A DNA stretch of 32,500 nucleotides from contig JALFLW010000028.1 in NCBI GenBank assembly GCA_022774505.1, positions 1 through 32,500 on the forward strand. The letters run 5' to 3'. How positions within the stretch are numbered: the stretch's first letter is position 1; each line of letters begins with the position of its first letter. Of this stretch, positions 1 to 7,373 are shown in pieces. The translations under genes were made by a program, and so were the position numbers. The notes beneath the pieces are model-generated. The model did not search any database and was not told the DNA's origin. It saw nothing but the letters and a program-made list of their open reading frames with translations. The stretch is from Lachnospiraceae bacterium. Its GTDB lineage: Bacteria; Bacillota; Clostridia; Lachnospirales; Lachnospiraceae.

Positions 1-121
1 TCTGCTTCAGCTCGCTGATGAGCTTCCTGTTCTGCTCTGCGTCTCTCTGCCTGTTCTGCTCTGCCCTCACTTGTTCTTGATTTGACTGCTTCATCAATTC
101 CTCGCAGTTCTCGCTCGACAT
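1..121 (-). CDS. Truncated gene for a charged, probably coiled-coil protein (N-terminal part only)
   Basis: A reading frame on the minus strand stays open from an in-frame stop at 157-155 to the left edge of the window. From the ATG it encodes about 40 residues, rich in Gln, Glu, Asn and Arg (for example EQNRQRDAEQNRKLISELKQ at the visible end), as expected of a helical coiled coil. An upstream in-frame GTG at 142 is another possible start. Neither start has a strong ribosome binding site, although AAGAAG lies about eight bases before the ATG. I do not recognise the family. Charged coiled-coil proteins of this kind are common in plasmids and integrative elements, which would fit the odd flanking DNA, but that is inference. 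The gene continues outside the window. Confidence 0.4.
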   Translation of the reverse strand, partial: MSSENCEELMKQSNQEQVRAEQNRQRDAEQNRKLISELKQ

Positions 122-217
122 CGCCAACGCTTCTTTGAGCACAGTTTGTCGAGATTATGTTAGTCAATGAAATTGTAATTTTCACGATGCACCGTAATCA
201 GCTTACGGATGAGTCTT

Positions 218-265
218 AGTAGTAAGAATTTGTGTGAAAAATGGTAGTAAGAATGGTAGTAAAAG
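218..265. repeat. Short direct repeats GTAGTAAGAAT
   Basis: Three near-copies of GTAGTAAGAAT or GTAGTAAAAG begin near 219, 244 and 256. The second and third follow each other almost directly. They do not lie in a recognised gene. Such repeats can be protein-binding sites or recombinase arm sites; nothing here distinguishes these. Confidence 0.5.
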
Positions 266-272
266 CAGAAAT

Positions 273-300
273 GGGCGTGTGGCTTGCACACCCTTTTCTT
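273..300 (+). terminator. Terminator-like hairpin with T-rich tail
   Basis: An imperfect GC-rich stem (GGGCGTGTG against CACACCC, loop GCTTG, with a mismatch or bulge) is followed by TTTTCTT. This is the form of a rho-independent terminator reading rightward. No rightward gene ending before it is visible in the window, so its purpose is unclear. Confidence 0.45.
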
Positions 301-352
301 ATGAAAAAGTCTTTTGCAACCGATAGATTATTTGGTATTATGGTGATACTCG

Positions 353-372
353 TAGGGGGTTCGAACCCCCTA
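353..372. repeat. Perfect 20-base palindrome resembling a tRNA T-arm
   Basis: TAGGGGGTTCGAACCCCCTA is its own reverse complement. The central GGGGGTTCGAACCCCC reads like the T-stem and T-loop of a tRNA gene. The rest of a tRNA (anticodon arm, acceptor stem, CCA) is absent on both strands. T-arm sequences are frequent attachment sites of tyrosine integrases, so this may be a remnant attachment site. It could also be an operator or a hairpin. Confidence 0.6.
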
Positions 373-377
373 TGGTT

Positions 378-426
378 CTATCGTTAAAAGGTAGAACCCC
401 CCGAACCCCCATTCTATTAACGATAG
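378..426. repeat. Spaced 10-base inverted repeat CTATCGTTAA / TTAACGATAG
   Basis: Two perfect inverted 10-base arms (378-387 and 417-426) enclose 29 bases that contain two further copies of the GAACCCCC motif also found in the preceding palindrome. The arrangement would fold into a large hairpin, or could bind a dimeric protein. No function is known to me. Confidence 0.6.
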
Positions 427-618
427 GAATTTGGGGTAAATCAGAGTAGTCCGGCTCTTTGCAGCCTACTACTTTTTGACTACGAATGACTATTACATTT
501 TGCCTTAATTTGCCTTATTTTGCGTAGTGTGTCACATTATGCGAAATTTATGTAGATTTTTGAGAGTACGCAAAAGTCCCCAAAACACGGCAAATCACGG
601 CATTTTAGGAGGTAAAAA

Positions 619-1086
619 ATGAAAACGAGAGTGCTTTTCGTATGCCACGGCAACATCTGCCGTTCCACCATGGCCCAGTTCGTCTTCCAGCACATGGTTG
701 ACGAACGTCATCTTACCGACCGGTTCATTATCGACTCCCGTGCCACCAGCACGGAAGAAATCGGAAATCCACCGCATCCCGGCACTGTCCGTAAAATGCA
801 CGAAGAGGGGATTCCGATGGTGCCACATCGTGCCCGTCAGATTACGTGGAGTGATTATGTGGATGCAGATTATATTATCGGGATGGATGAGTGGAATATG
901 AAAAATCTGGGACGTATGCTGAAAGGAGATCCGGACGGAAAGGTATATAAATTGCTGGAATTTGCCGGGACGCAAAGGGATATTGCGGATCCATGGTATA
1001 CCGGGAATTTTGATGCCACCTATGAGGATGTCGTTGAGGGGTGTCGGGCTTTTATGAAGTATTTGCATGAGAATGGTGAAGTCTGA
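619..1086 (+). CDS. Low-molecular-weight protein-tyrosine phosphatase
   Basis: The 155-residue protein has the usual length of the family. It starts with the catalytic P-loop CHGNICRS (Cys9 to Arg15, the C-x5-R signature) and carries the general-acid loop DPWY at Asp124. The family is cytosolic and removes phosphate from protein tyrosine; in Gram-positive bacteria it often opposes BY-kinases that control polysaccharide export, or arginine kinases. No such kinase lies next to it here. The start is set by AGGAGG about seven bases before the ATG. It is followed by a separate promoter for galK, so it is probably transcribed alone. The DNA just upstream is repeat-rich. The physiological substrate cannot be told from the sequence. 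Confidence 0.93.
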   Translation: MKTRVLFVCHGNICRSTMAQFVFQHMVDERHLTDRFIIDSRATSTEEIGNPPHPGTVRKMHEEGIPMVPHRARQITWSDYVDADYIIGMDEWNMKNLGRMLKGDPDGKVYKLLEFAGTQRDIADPWYTGNFDATYEDVVEGCRAFMKYLHENGEV

Positions 1087-1171
1087 GCAGGATAAACAGG
1101 CATCCGCCCGGAATTTTTCTGTACTTCTGTTACGTGTTTCCATTGTAGGCTTGTTCCATGTTTCCCTCTTC

Positions 1172-1200
1172 TTGTTTTCCGACAGCAAATAGTATATAAT
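1172..1200 (+). promoter_or_regulatory. Predicted sigma-A promoter of galK
   Basis: TTGTTT (1172-1177) and a perfect TATAAT (1195-1200) are separated by 17 bases, 32 bases before the galK start. The -10 box is ideal and the -35 box matches three of six consensus positions. No obvious operator was seen. Confidence 0.6.
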
Positions 1201-1232
1201 ATAATTTACTTAATATAACGGAGGAGCAGAGC

Positions 1233-2396
1233 ATGAAAGAAAAGATTTACAAGAGATTTCAGGAAATCTTTGGTGCAGAGGGCGAGATTGGTATTTATTT
1301 CGCACCGGGGCGTGTGAATCTGATCGGGGAGCACACCGATTATAATGGTGGACATGTATTTCCCTGTGCCCTGACGATTGGTACATATGGGGCAGCAAGG
1401 CGGAGAAAGGATAATAAGCTTCGTTTCTATTCTATGAATTTTGAGCATCTGAATGTTATCGAATCGAGTCTGGATGATCTGAAGCCGCGGAGAAATGCCG
1501 GATGGACAAATTATCCCAAGGGCGTGATCTGGGCAATGAAGCAGAAGGGATATGATATCCCATGCGGTATTGATCTGATGCTTTTTGGGAATATTCCCAA
1601 TGGGTCAGGACTTTCCTCGTCTGCTTCCGTGGAGATTTTGACGGGGTATGTTCTGAATGATCTGTTCGACCTTGGGATCTCGAATCAGGATCTGGCATTG
1701 CTGGGTCAGTTTTCGGAAAATAATTTTAATGGTGTGAACTGTGGTATTATGGATCAGTTTGCGATCGCTATGGGAAAAAAGGATCAGGCGATTTTTCTAG
1801 ACACATCCGACCTATCCTATGAGTATGCCCCGATCAGATTAAAGGGTGCCAGCATCGTAATATCCTGCAGCAATAAAAAGCGTGGACTTGGTGATTCAAA
1901 ATATAATGAAAGACGTGTCGAGTGTGAAAAGGCATTGCAGGAGATCCAAAAGGTAAAAAACATAGAAAGTCTTGGGCAGCTTACAGAGGAGCAGTTTGAA
2001 AGCGTTAAAGATGCAGTGAAGGATACGACACGGCGTCGGAGAGCGAGACACGCAGTGTATGAGAATCAGCGGACTATAAAGGCTGTGCAGGCGCTGAAGG
2101 AAAATGATATCGGATTGTTTGGAAAGCTGATGAATGAATCTCACATTTCACTCCGGGATGATTATGAAGTCACCGGGACTGAGTTGGACACATTGGTAGA
2201 GGAGGCTTGGAAGGTGGAAGGCGTCCTGGGGTCACGTATGACAGGAGCCGGCTTTGGCGGCTGCACGGTCAGCATTGTGAAAGACGAGGCGGTAGATACC
2301 TTTATCAGACAGGTTGGTAAGGCATACAGGGCAGCGATTGATTATAAGGCGGATTTTTATGCCGTGCAGATCGGAGACGGTCCGAGAAAATTATAA
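1233..2396 (+). CDS. galK: Galactokinase
   Basis: This is a GHMP-family kinase that phosphorylates galactose at C1 with ATP, the first committed step of the Leloir pathway in the cytosol. The 387-residue length is typical. The galactokinase signature GRVNLIGEHTDYNGG is at residues 26-40, the ATP-binding loop PNGSGLSSSAS at 122-132, the probable catalytic base Asp174 in GIMDQF, and the third GHMP motif GSRMTGAGFGGC at 333-344. GGAGG eight bases before the ATG supports the start. galT and galE are not adjacent, so the rest of the pathway must be encoded elsewhere. Function is confident from the motifs. Confidence 0.96.
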   Translation: MKEKIYKRFQEIFGAEGEIGIYFAPGRVNLIGEHTDYNGGHVFPCALTIGTYGAARRRKDNKLRFYSMNFEHLNVIESSLDDLKPRRNAGWTNYPKGVIWAMKQKGYDIPCGIDLMLFGNIPNGSGLSSSASVEILTGYVLNDLFDLGISNQDLALLGQFSENNFNGVNCGIMDQFAIAMGKKDQAIFLDTSDLSYEYAPIRLKGASIVISCSNKKRGLGDSKYNERRVECEKALQEIQKVKNIESLGQLTEEQFESVKDAVKDTTRRRRARHAVYENQRTIKAVQALKENDIGLFGKLMNESHISLRDDYEVTGTELDTLVEEAWKVEGVLGSRMTGAGFGGCTVSIVKDEAVDTFIRQVGKAYRAAIDYKADFYAVQIGDGPRKL

Positions 2397-2479
2397 TAGA
2401 GATATACAGATCTGCCATAGAAAAAAGATAAAGTACCTTACGATAATAGATTGATCAGGATACGAAGGGGGTGTGCGGT

Positions 2480-5020
2480 ATGGAAAAGAACAGAATAGAC
2501 AATGGCTTTGAGATGCACAAGGAACAGTTTGCACGACTGGCGAGTATGTCAGAATGTGGCATGATGATTGCTAAAATGCAGGCAGAACCGGAGATTATGT
2601 ATGCAAATGATGGATTTTATAAAATGTTTCAGTATACTCCGGAGGAGTTTAAGGAATGTTTTGAAAATAGAGTCATGGGTCCTGCCTTGCCGGAGGAAAA
2701 GCAGAGGATGAAGGCGTTGATGGCACGTCAGGTCAGCATGGGAGGCAGTATTCATCTTGAGTTTCGGGCAAAACGCAAGGATGATGCGATCATTTGGATT
2801 TCTTTTACGGCCAAGAGAGAAGAAAAGCCGGGAAGTATGATCTATTATTGTTCCGGCTTGGACATATCAGGCTCGAAACGCCATTTACAGGACGTATATG
2901 ATGCCAAGAGGGAACTGGATCTGATCGCAAACAGTATTCCGGGGGGAGTTATCAAAGTCAGGCTGAATGACTTTAAGATATTATATGCGAATGATGGATT
3001 TTTCCGTCTGGCAGGTTACAGCCGGTCGGAATACAGCATGCAGTTTCACAATGATACTTCGGAGCTTATATATCCGGAGGATCTGGATATGGTGACCAGG
3101 ACGATACGGCAGGCGATCGAGAACCGGGGACCGCTTGCGGTGGAATATCGTATTATGGCCAAAAGCGGAGGAATACGCTGGTCATATATCAATGGAACAC
3201 AGATCGATAATGATAACGGACAGCCGGTATATTTGTGTGTAATAGTAGATATTACAGCCCGAAAACAGGCTGAGGCTGAGCTTGCGGACAATAATCACCG
3301 TTCCAATGTAGTTACCAGAATGCTGCGGGAGACGATCTGGACATATGATCTGAACCAGCATGTGCTTCGCAGAGATGGAGATCTTGGAGAGACATATTCT
3401 CCGGAGACGATTCTGGAGAGACAATTTACGGATGAGAATATCCGCACGATCATCCATCCGGATGATGTGGAAAAGTTTATTCGGATGAGAGAGTACTGGG
3501 TGAATAATGTCGGAATATATAGGGATGTATTTCGGGTGATCAACCGTAATGGTGCATATCACCGGGTACAGATTCATACATGTACAGAAAAGAAAGAAGA
3601 TGGTGGAGCCGTTGTCTACGGTCTTACAAAGCTTTTGGCGGATAATGAGCAGAGTGGTGGAAAGGCAGAGGCAGCGAAGGGATCAGAGCTGGAGATCACG
3701 CAGCTTGCCGGCAAGCTGAAAAAGATTGCTGCTTCAGCGAGAGCCAAGACAGAGGATACGATTACCGGTCTTCTTCCATATGCGGCATTCTTAAAGAAAG
3801 CAGAGAAAATCCTTGCTGCCCGCAGAGAAGATGCACATTATGCATTGATCTGTGCAGACATCAATGAATTTCAGAGTTTCAGCCATCACTATGGTTTTTA
3901 TGTGAGCAATCGTATTTTAAAAGCATTTTCGGATGTTTTGTTAAATCATTTGACAAAAGATGGAATGTGTGCGAGAGTAGACGGGGATTATTTTGTAGTC
4001 CTTTTCCAGTATGATTCTCATAAAGAGCTTGTCAATGCCATGTCTGCAGTAGTACGTCACCAGCAGGAGGTAGAAGCAGAGGAGGACAATATTGACTTTG
4101 GTTCTACAGTAGGCGTGTATCTGATCCAGCAGGAGGATCAGGAGCTTTTAGAAATGCTTGAAAAGGCGGATCTTGCCCGCAGGAGTATAAAGGGACTCAG
4201 GGGCAATCATTATGCAATCTATACAGAGGACATGGAAGCACAGCTTTCCAGAGAAGATGAAATAGCAGGAGAAATTCGTCGTGCCATGGATGAGCGTAGT
4301 GTTGAGATCAGCTATTTGCCGAGGATACAGGGAGATAAGGATCATGTTATCGGATGCAAGGCGATTCCGAGGATCCTGATGAAGGATGGACAATATTTTG
4401 AATATACCCAGATCATGCACCTGATGGAGCGGGGAGCCCAGCTGGAAGAGTTCAGTTTTTATCTGCTGCAGGAGGTTGCGGATAATATTGGTGCCTGGAA
4501 GGCGAAGGGAAATAAAGTGATTCCGGTTTCACTGGAGATGACAGCCAGTCAGTTGTCTACGAGACATGCGGTGGAACGTATACACAATATTGTTGTGGAG
4601 CAAAATAAGCTTGAGCCGGAGGATTTTATTTTTGAAATTCCGGAGCGTTTCTTTGCGGATGCGACTACATCGTTTGAAGTGGCAATACGGAATCTGACAA
4701 ATCTGGGATATCAGGTGATCATCAGCCGGTTTGGTGCAGATCACACAGCGGTCAATTCGATGCGGCGGCTGCCTGTTACCGGGATTAAATTCCACGGAGA
4801 ATACTTCAGCGATCATATGATCAACGAAAAGGATACCGTGATTTTCCGCAAAACCGTGGAGATGGCAAAAGAGATGGGACTTACCGTTACCTGCGGTGGT
4901 ATTCATACCAGACTTCAGGAGGAATATGCGAAAAAGATCGGGTGCGATGTGTTTGAGGGTGTCATTTATTATGGAGCCATGAAAAATGTTGTATTTGAAA
5001 AGTGCTTTTTGAGTGAATAA
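2480..5020 (+). CDS. PAS-PAS-PAS-GGDEF-EAL protein with degenerate catalytic motifs
   Basis: A soluble signalling protein of 846 residues. I chose the ATG at 2480 because GAAGGGGG lies eight bases before it; an in-frame GTG at 2471 is too close to that site. Three PAS-like sensor domains (roughly residues 15-135, 140-265 and 285-385) precede a GGDEF-like domain (about 430-575) and an EAL-like domain (about 590-846). The GGDEF signature is replaced by DGDYF (501-505). In the EAL part the EAL motif is KAI (627-629), the DDFG motif is SRFG (749-752), the usual AEG-type loop reads TCGG (804-807), and the metal-binding Asn of the VNLS motif is missing. Neither cyclic-di-GMP synthesis nor hydrolysis is therefore expected. 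It may act as a nucleotide receptor or a scaffold driven by the PAS inputs. No transmembrane segment is visible. serS follows 29 bases later, so the two may be cotranscribed. Confidence 0.85.
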   Translation: MEKNRIDNGFEMHKEQFARLASMSECGMMIAKMQAEPEIMYANDGFYKMFQYTPEEFKECFENRVMGPALPEEKQRMKALMARQVSMGGSIHLEFRAKRKDDAIIWISFTAKREEKPGSMIYYCSGLDISGSKRHLQDVYDAKRELDLIANSIPGGVIKVRLNDFKILYANDGFFRLAGYSRSEYSMQFHNDTSELIYPEDLDMVTRTIRQAIENRGPLAVEYRIMAKSGGIRWSYINGTQIDNDNGQPVYLCVIVDITARKQAEAELADNNHRSNVVTRMLRETIWTYDLNQHVLRRDGDLGETYSPETILERQFTDENIRTIIHPDDVEKFIRMREYWVNNVGIYRDVFRVINRNGAYHRVQIHTCTEKKEDGGAVVYGLTKLLADNEQSGGKAEAAKGSELEITQLAGKLKKIAASARAKTEDTITGLLPYAAFLKKAEKILAARREDAHYALICADINEFQSFSHHYGFYVSNRILKAFSDVLLNHLTKDGMCARVDGDYFVVLFQYDSHKELVNAMSAVVRHQQEVEAEEDNIDFGSTVGVYLIQQEDQELLEMLEKADLARRSIKGLRGNHYAIYTEDMEAQLSREDEIAGEIRRAMDERSVEISYLPRIQGDKDHVIGCKAIPRILMKDGQYFEYTQIMHLMERGAQLEEFSFYLLQEVADNIGAWKAKGNKVIPVSLEMTASQLSTRHAVERIHNIVVEQNKLEPEDFIFEIPERFFADATTSFEVAIRNLTNLGYQVIISRFGADHTAVNSMRRLPVTGIKFHGEYFSDHMINEKDTVIFRKTVEMAKEMGLTVTCGGIHTRLQEEYAKKIGCDVFEGVIYYGAMKNVVFEKCFLSE

Positions 5021-5049
5021 AAGCGAATAAATCATAAAGGAGAAAAGAA

Positions 5050-6339
5050 ATGTTAGACTTGAAATTTGTCAGAGAAAATCCTGACATCGTAAAACAAAAC
5101 ATTAAAAATAAGTTTCAGGAGGAGAAGCTTCCTCTGGTGGATGAAGTGATCGCACTGGATGCTGAGGCCAGAAAGACCCAGCAGGAGGCAGATGATCTTC
5201 GTGCACGCCGCAAAAAGATCTCGAAAGAGATTGGAGGACTGATGGCACAGGGCAAAAAGGAAGAGGCTGAGCAGAGAAAGGCTGAGGTGGCAGAAATTGC
5301 TCCTCGTCTGGAAGAGTTGCAGGCCAAGGAGCCGGAGCTTGCGGAAAAGATTAAAAAGATCATGATGGTAATACCGAATATTATTGATCCTAGTGTACCG
5401 ATAGGTAAGGATGACAGTGAAAATGTAGAGATTCAGAAATATGGTGATCCGGTTGTGCCTGATTTTGAGGTACCTTATCATACAGAGATCATGGAAAAGT
5501 TTGATGGCATTGATCTGGATGCTGCAGGTAAAGTGGCAGGAAATGGTTTCTATTATCTGATGGGAGACATTGCCAGACTTCATTCAGCAGTTATATCCTA
5601 TGCAAGAGATTTCATGATCGACCGGGGATTTACTTATTGTGTACCGCCATTCATGATTCGAAGCAATGTGGTGACGGGTGTTATGAGCTTTGCTGAAATG
5701 GATGCCATGATGTACAAGATAGAAGGAGAGGATCTTTATCTGATCGGAACCAGTGAACATTCTATGATCGGAAAATTTATAGATACAATTTTGGAGGAGA
5801 AGTCGCTGCCTCGTACATTGACAAGCTATTCACCATGTTTCCGTAAAGAAAAGGGAGCACATGGTCTTGAGGAGCGAGGTGTATACCGTATCCATCAGTT
5901 TGAAAAGCAGGAGATGATCGTTGTATGCAAGCCGGAGGAGAGCAAGGCATGGTTTGACAAGCTTTGGCAGAATACGGTAGATCTGTTCCGTACACTGGAT
6001 ATTCCGGTTCGTACCTTGGAGTGCTGTTCTGGTGATCTGGCAGATCTTAAGGTGAAATCTATCGATGTCGAGGCATGGTCTCCGCGTCAGAAGAAATACT
6101 TTGAGGTGGGCAGCTGTTCCAACCTTGGCGATGCACAGGCACGTCGCTTAAAGATCCGTGTAAAGGGCGAGGATGGCAATAAATATTTTGCACATACATT
6201 GAATAATACAGTGGTTGCACCACCGCGTATGCTTATTGCATTTCTGGAAAATAATCTGCAGGAGGACGGAAGCGTAAGGATTCCGGAAGCATTGAGACCA
6301 TATATGGGCGGAATGGAAGCTATCACAGTTAAAAAATAA
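5050..6339 (+). CDS. serS: Seryl-tRNA synthetase
   Basis: This class II synthetase charges tRNA-Ser with serine in the cytosol. The 429-residue protein starts with the N-terminal coiled-coil arm that grips the long variable arm of tRNA-Ser (about residues 1-105). It then shows the TSE serine-pocket motif, motif 2 with PCFRKE at 262-267, and motif 3 around LNNTVVAPPR at 384-393. In the usual bacterial enzyme motif 3 reads LNGSG-x-A-x-GR; here only the Leu-Asn start and the Arg are kept. As far as I recall, the NNTVVAPPRML form resembles some archaeal (haloarchaeal) enzymes. AAAGGAG lies shortly before the ATG. No T-box leader is present in the 29-base gap. A strong terminator follows. Confidence 0.95.
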   Translation: MLDLKFVRENPDIVKQNIKNKFQEEKLPLVDEVIALDAEARKTQQEADDLRARRKKISKEIGGLMAQGKKEEAEQRKAEVAEIAPRLEELQAKEPELAEKIKKIMMVIPNIIDPSVPIGKDDSENVEIQKYGDPVVPDFEVPYHTEIMEKFDGIDLDAAGKVAGNGFYYLMGDIARLHSAVISYARDFMIDRGFTYCVPPFMIRSNVVTGVMSFAEMDAMMYKIEGEDLYLIGTSEHSMIGKFIDTILEEKSLPRTLTSYSPCFRKEKGAHGLEERGVYRIHQFEKQEMIVVCKPEESKAWFDKLWQNTVDLFRTLDIPVRTLECCSGDLADLKVKSIDVEAWSPRQKKYFEVGSCSNLGDAQARRLKIRVKGEDGNKYFAHTLNNTVVAPPRMLIAFLENNLQEDGSVRIPEALRPYMGGMEAITVKK

Positions 6340-6390
6340 AAGACTGTGAAAACAGTAAAAGAGGCTGTGATCACGCAGATAATAAATAAA

Positions 6391-6442
6391 ACGGCATAGA
6401 CGGCAGGAGATAAAAGAATCTGCCGGTCTGTGCCGTTTTTTT
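6391..6442 (+). terminator. Strong rho-independent terminator after serS
   Basis: A long stem (ACGGCATAGACGGCAG against CTGCCGGTCTGTGCCGT) is followed by seven T residues. On the minus strand the stem is followed by TTTTATTTATT, so it probably also ends the convergent signal peptidase transcript. Confidence 0.9.
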
Positions 6443-6494
6443 GTAATGTAAGCGATATGCAAGGTTTATGATGTAACAAGGGTATCCTTTAGTA

Positions 6495-7145
6495 TCAGGA
6501 AGACTGGTGATCCCCGGTTTCTTCTTCATTATGGTGGAATAAAGGAAGCAGGAAACTTCCGAGTATAGTGATGATAATGTAGCAGGCAGCACAGATAATG
6601 ACGATACGCTTAAACCATTTCAGATGAACGGTTGTAATGTGATATTCTTTTGTGAGGTTGTGAGTAACCCTTGCCTGGATCTTGTCTTTGGGAATGGGGC
6701 CGATCTCCCGGCTGTCAGTAGATTTGTTTCGATTATCTCCCATGACAAAATATTCATTATCCTTCAATGTGACAGACATATCATCGGTACGCATAGGTTC
6801 TGCAATATAATTTTCTTTTATGACATTTCCGTTTATATATAGGACATTATCTTTTATTTCCAGTTTGTCACCCGGCATGCCGATACAGCGTTTCACAATG
6901 CGTTCTGAAAGTACGTCGCTGTATATGATCAGGATGTCCTTGCGGTGGATCGGGGCATTTTTTTTGCCGGCCAGCAGATCTCCGTTCGTGTAGGTCTTGT
7001 CCATACTGTGTCCATCTACTGTAAATAAAGGCATCTGGCGGATAAAAATGATCAGAAATATTATTGCCAGAAGAAAGATAAATTGAAAGATATCCTTTAA
7101 TGAAAAATCTTTTGTTTTTTGTGTTGTATTTTCTTTATCATCCAT
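6495..7145 (-). CDS. lepB: Signal peptidase I
   Basis: This membrane-bound serine protease removes signal peptides from exported proteins on the outer face of the membrane. The 216-residue protein has an N-terminal membrane anchor (about 20-36), the catalytic Ser47 in GHSMDKT, the catalytic Lys85 in RIVKRCIGMPGD, and the conserved GDNR box starting at 136. Unusually, a second hydrophobic segment (about 180-203) follows the catalytic domain and leaves a short polar tail. The position usually held by Pro after SM is Lys here (SMDKT). The ATG at 7145 follows AAAGGAA at 11 bases; an upstream in-frame GTG at 7217 would add 24 residues but overlaps the predicted promoter. Confidence in the family is high. 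Confidence 0.92.
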   Translation of the reverse strand: MDDKENTTQKTKDFSLKDIFQFIFLLAIIFLIIFIRQMPLFTVDGHSMDKTYTNGDLLAGKKNAPIHRKDILIIYSDVLSERIVKRCIGMPGDKLEIKDNVLYINGNVIKENYIAEPMRTDDMSVTLKDNEYFVMGDNRNKSTDSREIGPIPKDKIQARVTHNLTKEYHITTVHLKWFKRIVIICAACYIIITILGSFLLPLFHHNEEETGDHQSS

Positions 7146-7169
7146 AGAATTAAATTCCTTTCTGTTCTC

Positions 7170-7196
7170 TTTGCTTCTGCATACAATAGAAGCAAA
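7170..7196. repeat. Perfect 9-base inverted repeat in the lepB leader
   Basis: TTTGCTTCT and AGAAGCAAA flank nine bases. The repeat lies between the predicted lepB promoter and the lepB ribosome binding site. It could form an RNA hairpin in the leader or bind a repressor. No T-tract follows in the direction of lepB, so it is not a plain terminator. Confidence 0.65.
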
Positions 7197-7207
7197 CTCT
7201 GTTAAAA

Positions 7208-7236
7208 AGTGTATCACATTACTATGTACATGTAAA
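7208..7236 (-). promoter_or_regulatory. Predicted sigma-A promoter of lepB
   Basis: On the minus strand TTTACA (7236-7231) and TACACT (7213-7208) are separated by 17 bases. The -35 box has five of six and the -10 box four of six consensus positions. The site lies about 60 bases before the chosen lepB start, with the inverted repeat in between. Confidence 0.5.
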
Positions 7237-7373
7237 ATTATCGAGAGGGATGGAGGGCAAAGTTCAGAGAAATATTAGATTTTCATGAGACATTTTAAAT
7301 GAATACAGAGAAGTAATAATCTATAATGAAATACGAAATATAAGAAACTGATCATATAGGATGAAAGGGAAAT

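Larger units (their letters stand above)
122..618. other. Gene-poor region with inverted repeats, possible edge of an integrated element
   Basis: About 500 bases with no convincing gene. It holds a small inverted repeat (CCGTAA/TTACGG at 192-208), near-direct repeats of GTAGTAAGAAT, a terminator-like hairpin, a 20-base palindrome, a spaced 10-base inverted repeat, two TTTGCCTTA-like copies near 500-525, and two CACGGCA copies just before the ribosome binding site of the phosphatase gene. The density of repeats differs from the other intergenic regions of this window. This could be the end of a mobile element or a promoter and operator region. No integrase or transposase is visible to decide it. 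Confidence 0.4.

Noticed and set aside
353-372. A tRNA gene suggested by GGGGGTTCGAACCCCC
   Set aside because: Only the T-arm-like part exists. There is no D-arm, anticodon arm, acceptor stem or CCA on either strand.
2418-2446. A sigma-D-like promoter before the PAS-GGDEF-EAL gene (TAGA and TACGATAA)
   Set aside because: The -35 part is poor and the spacing is 17 bases, so the match is not better than chance in AT-rich DNA.
5021-5049. A T-box leader for serS
   Set aside because: Only 29 bases separate the genes, too few for a T-box, and no terminator hairpin is present.
7300-7329. A sigma-G-like -35 box (TGAATA) before the C39-like gene
   Set aside because: No CATnnTA box follows at 17-18 bases; only a vegetative-like TATAAT is present.
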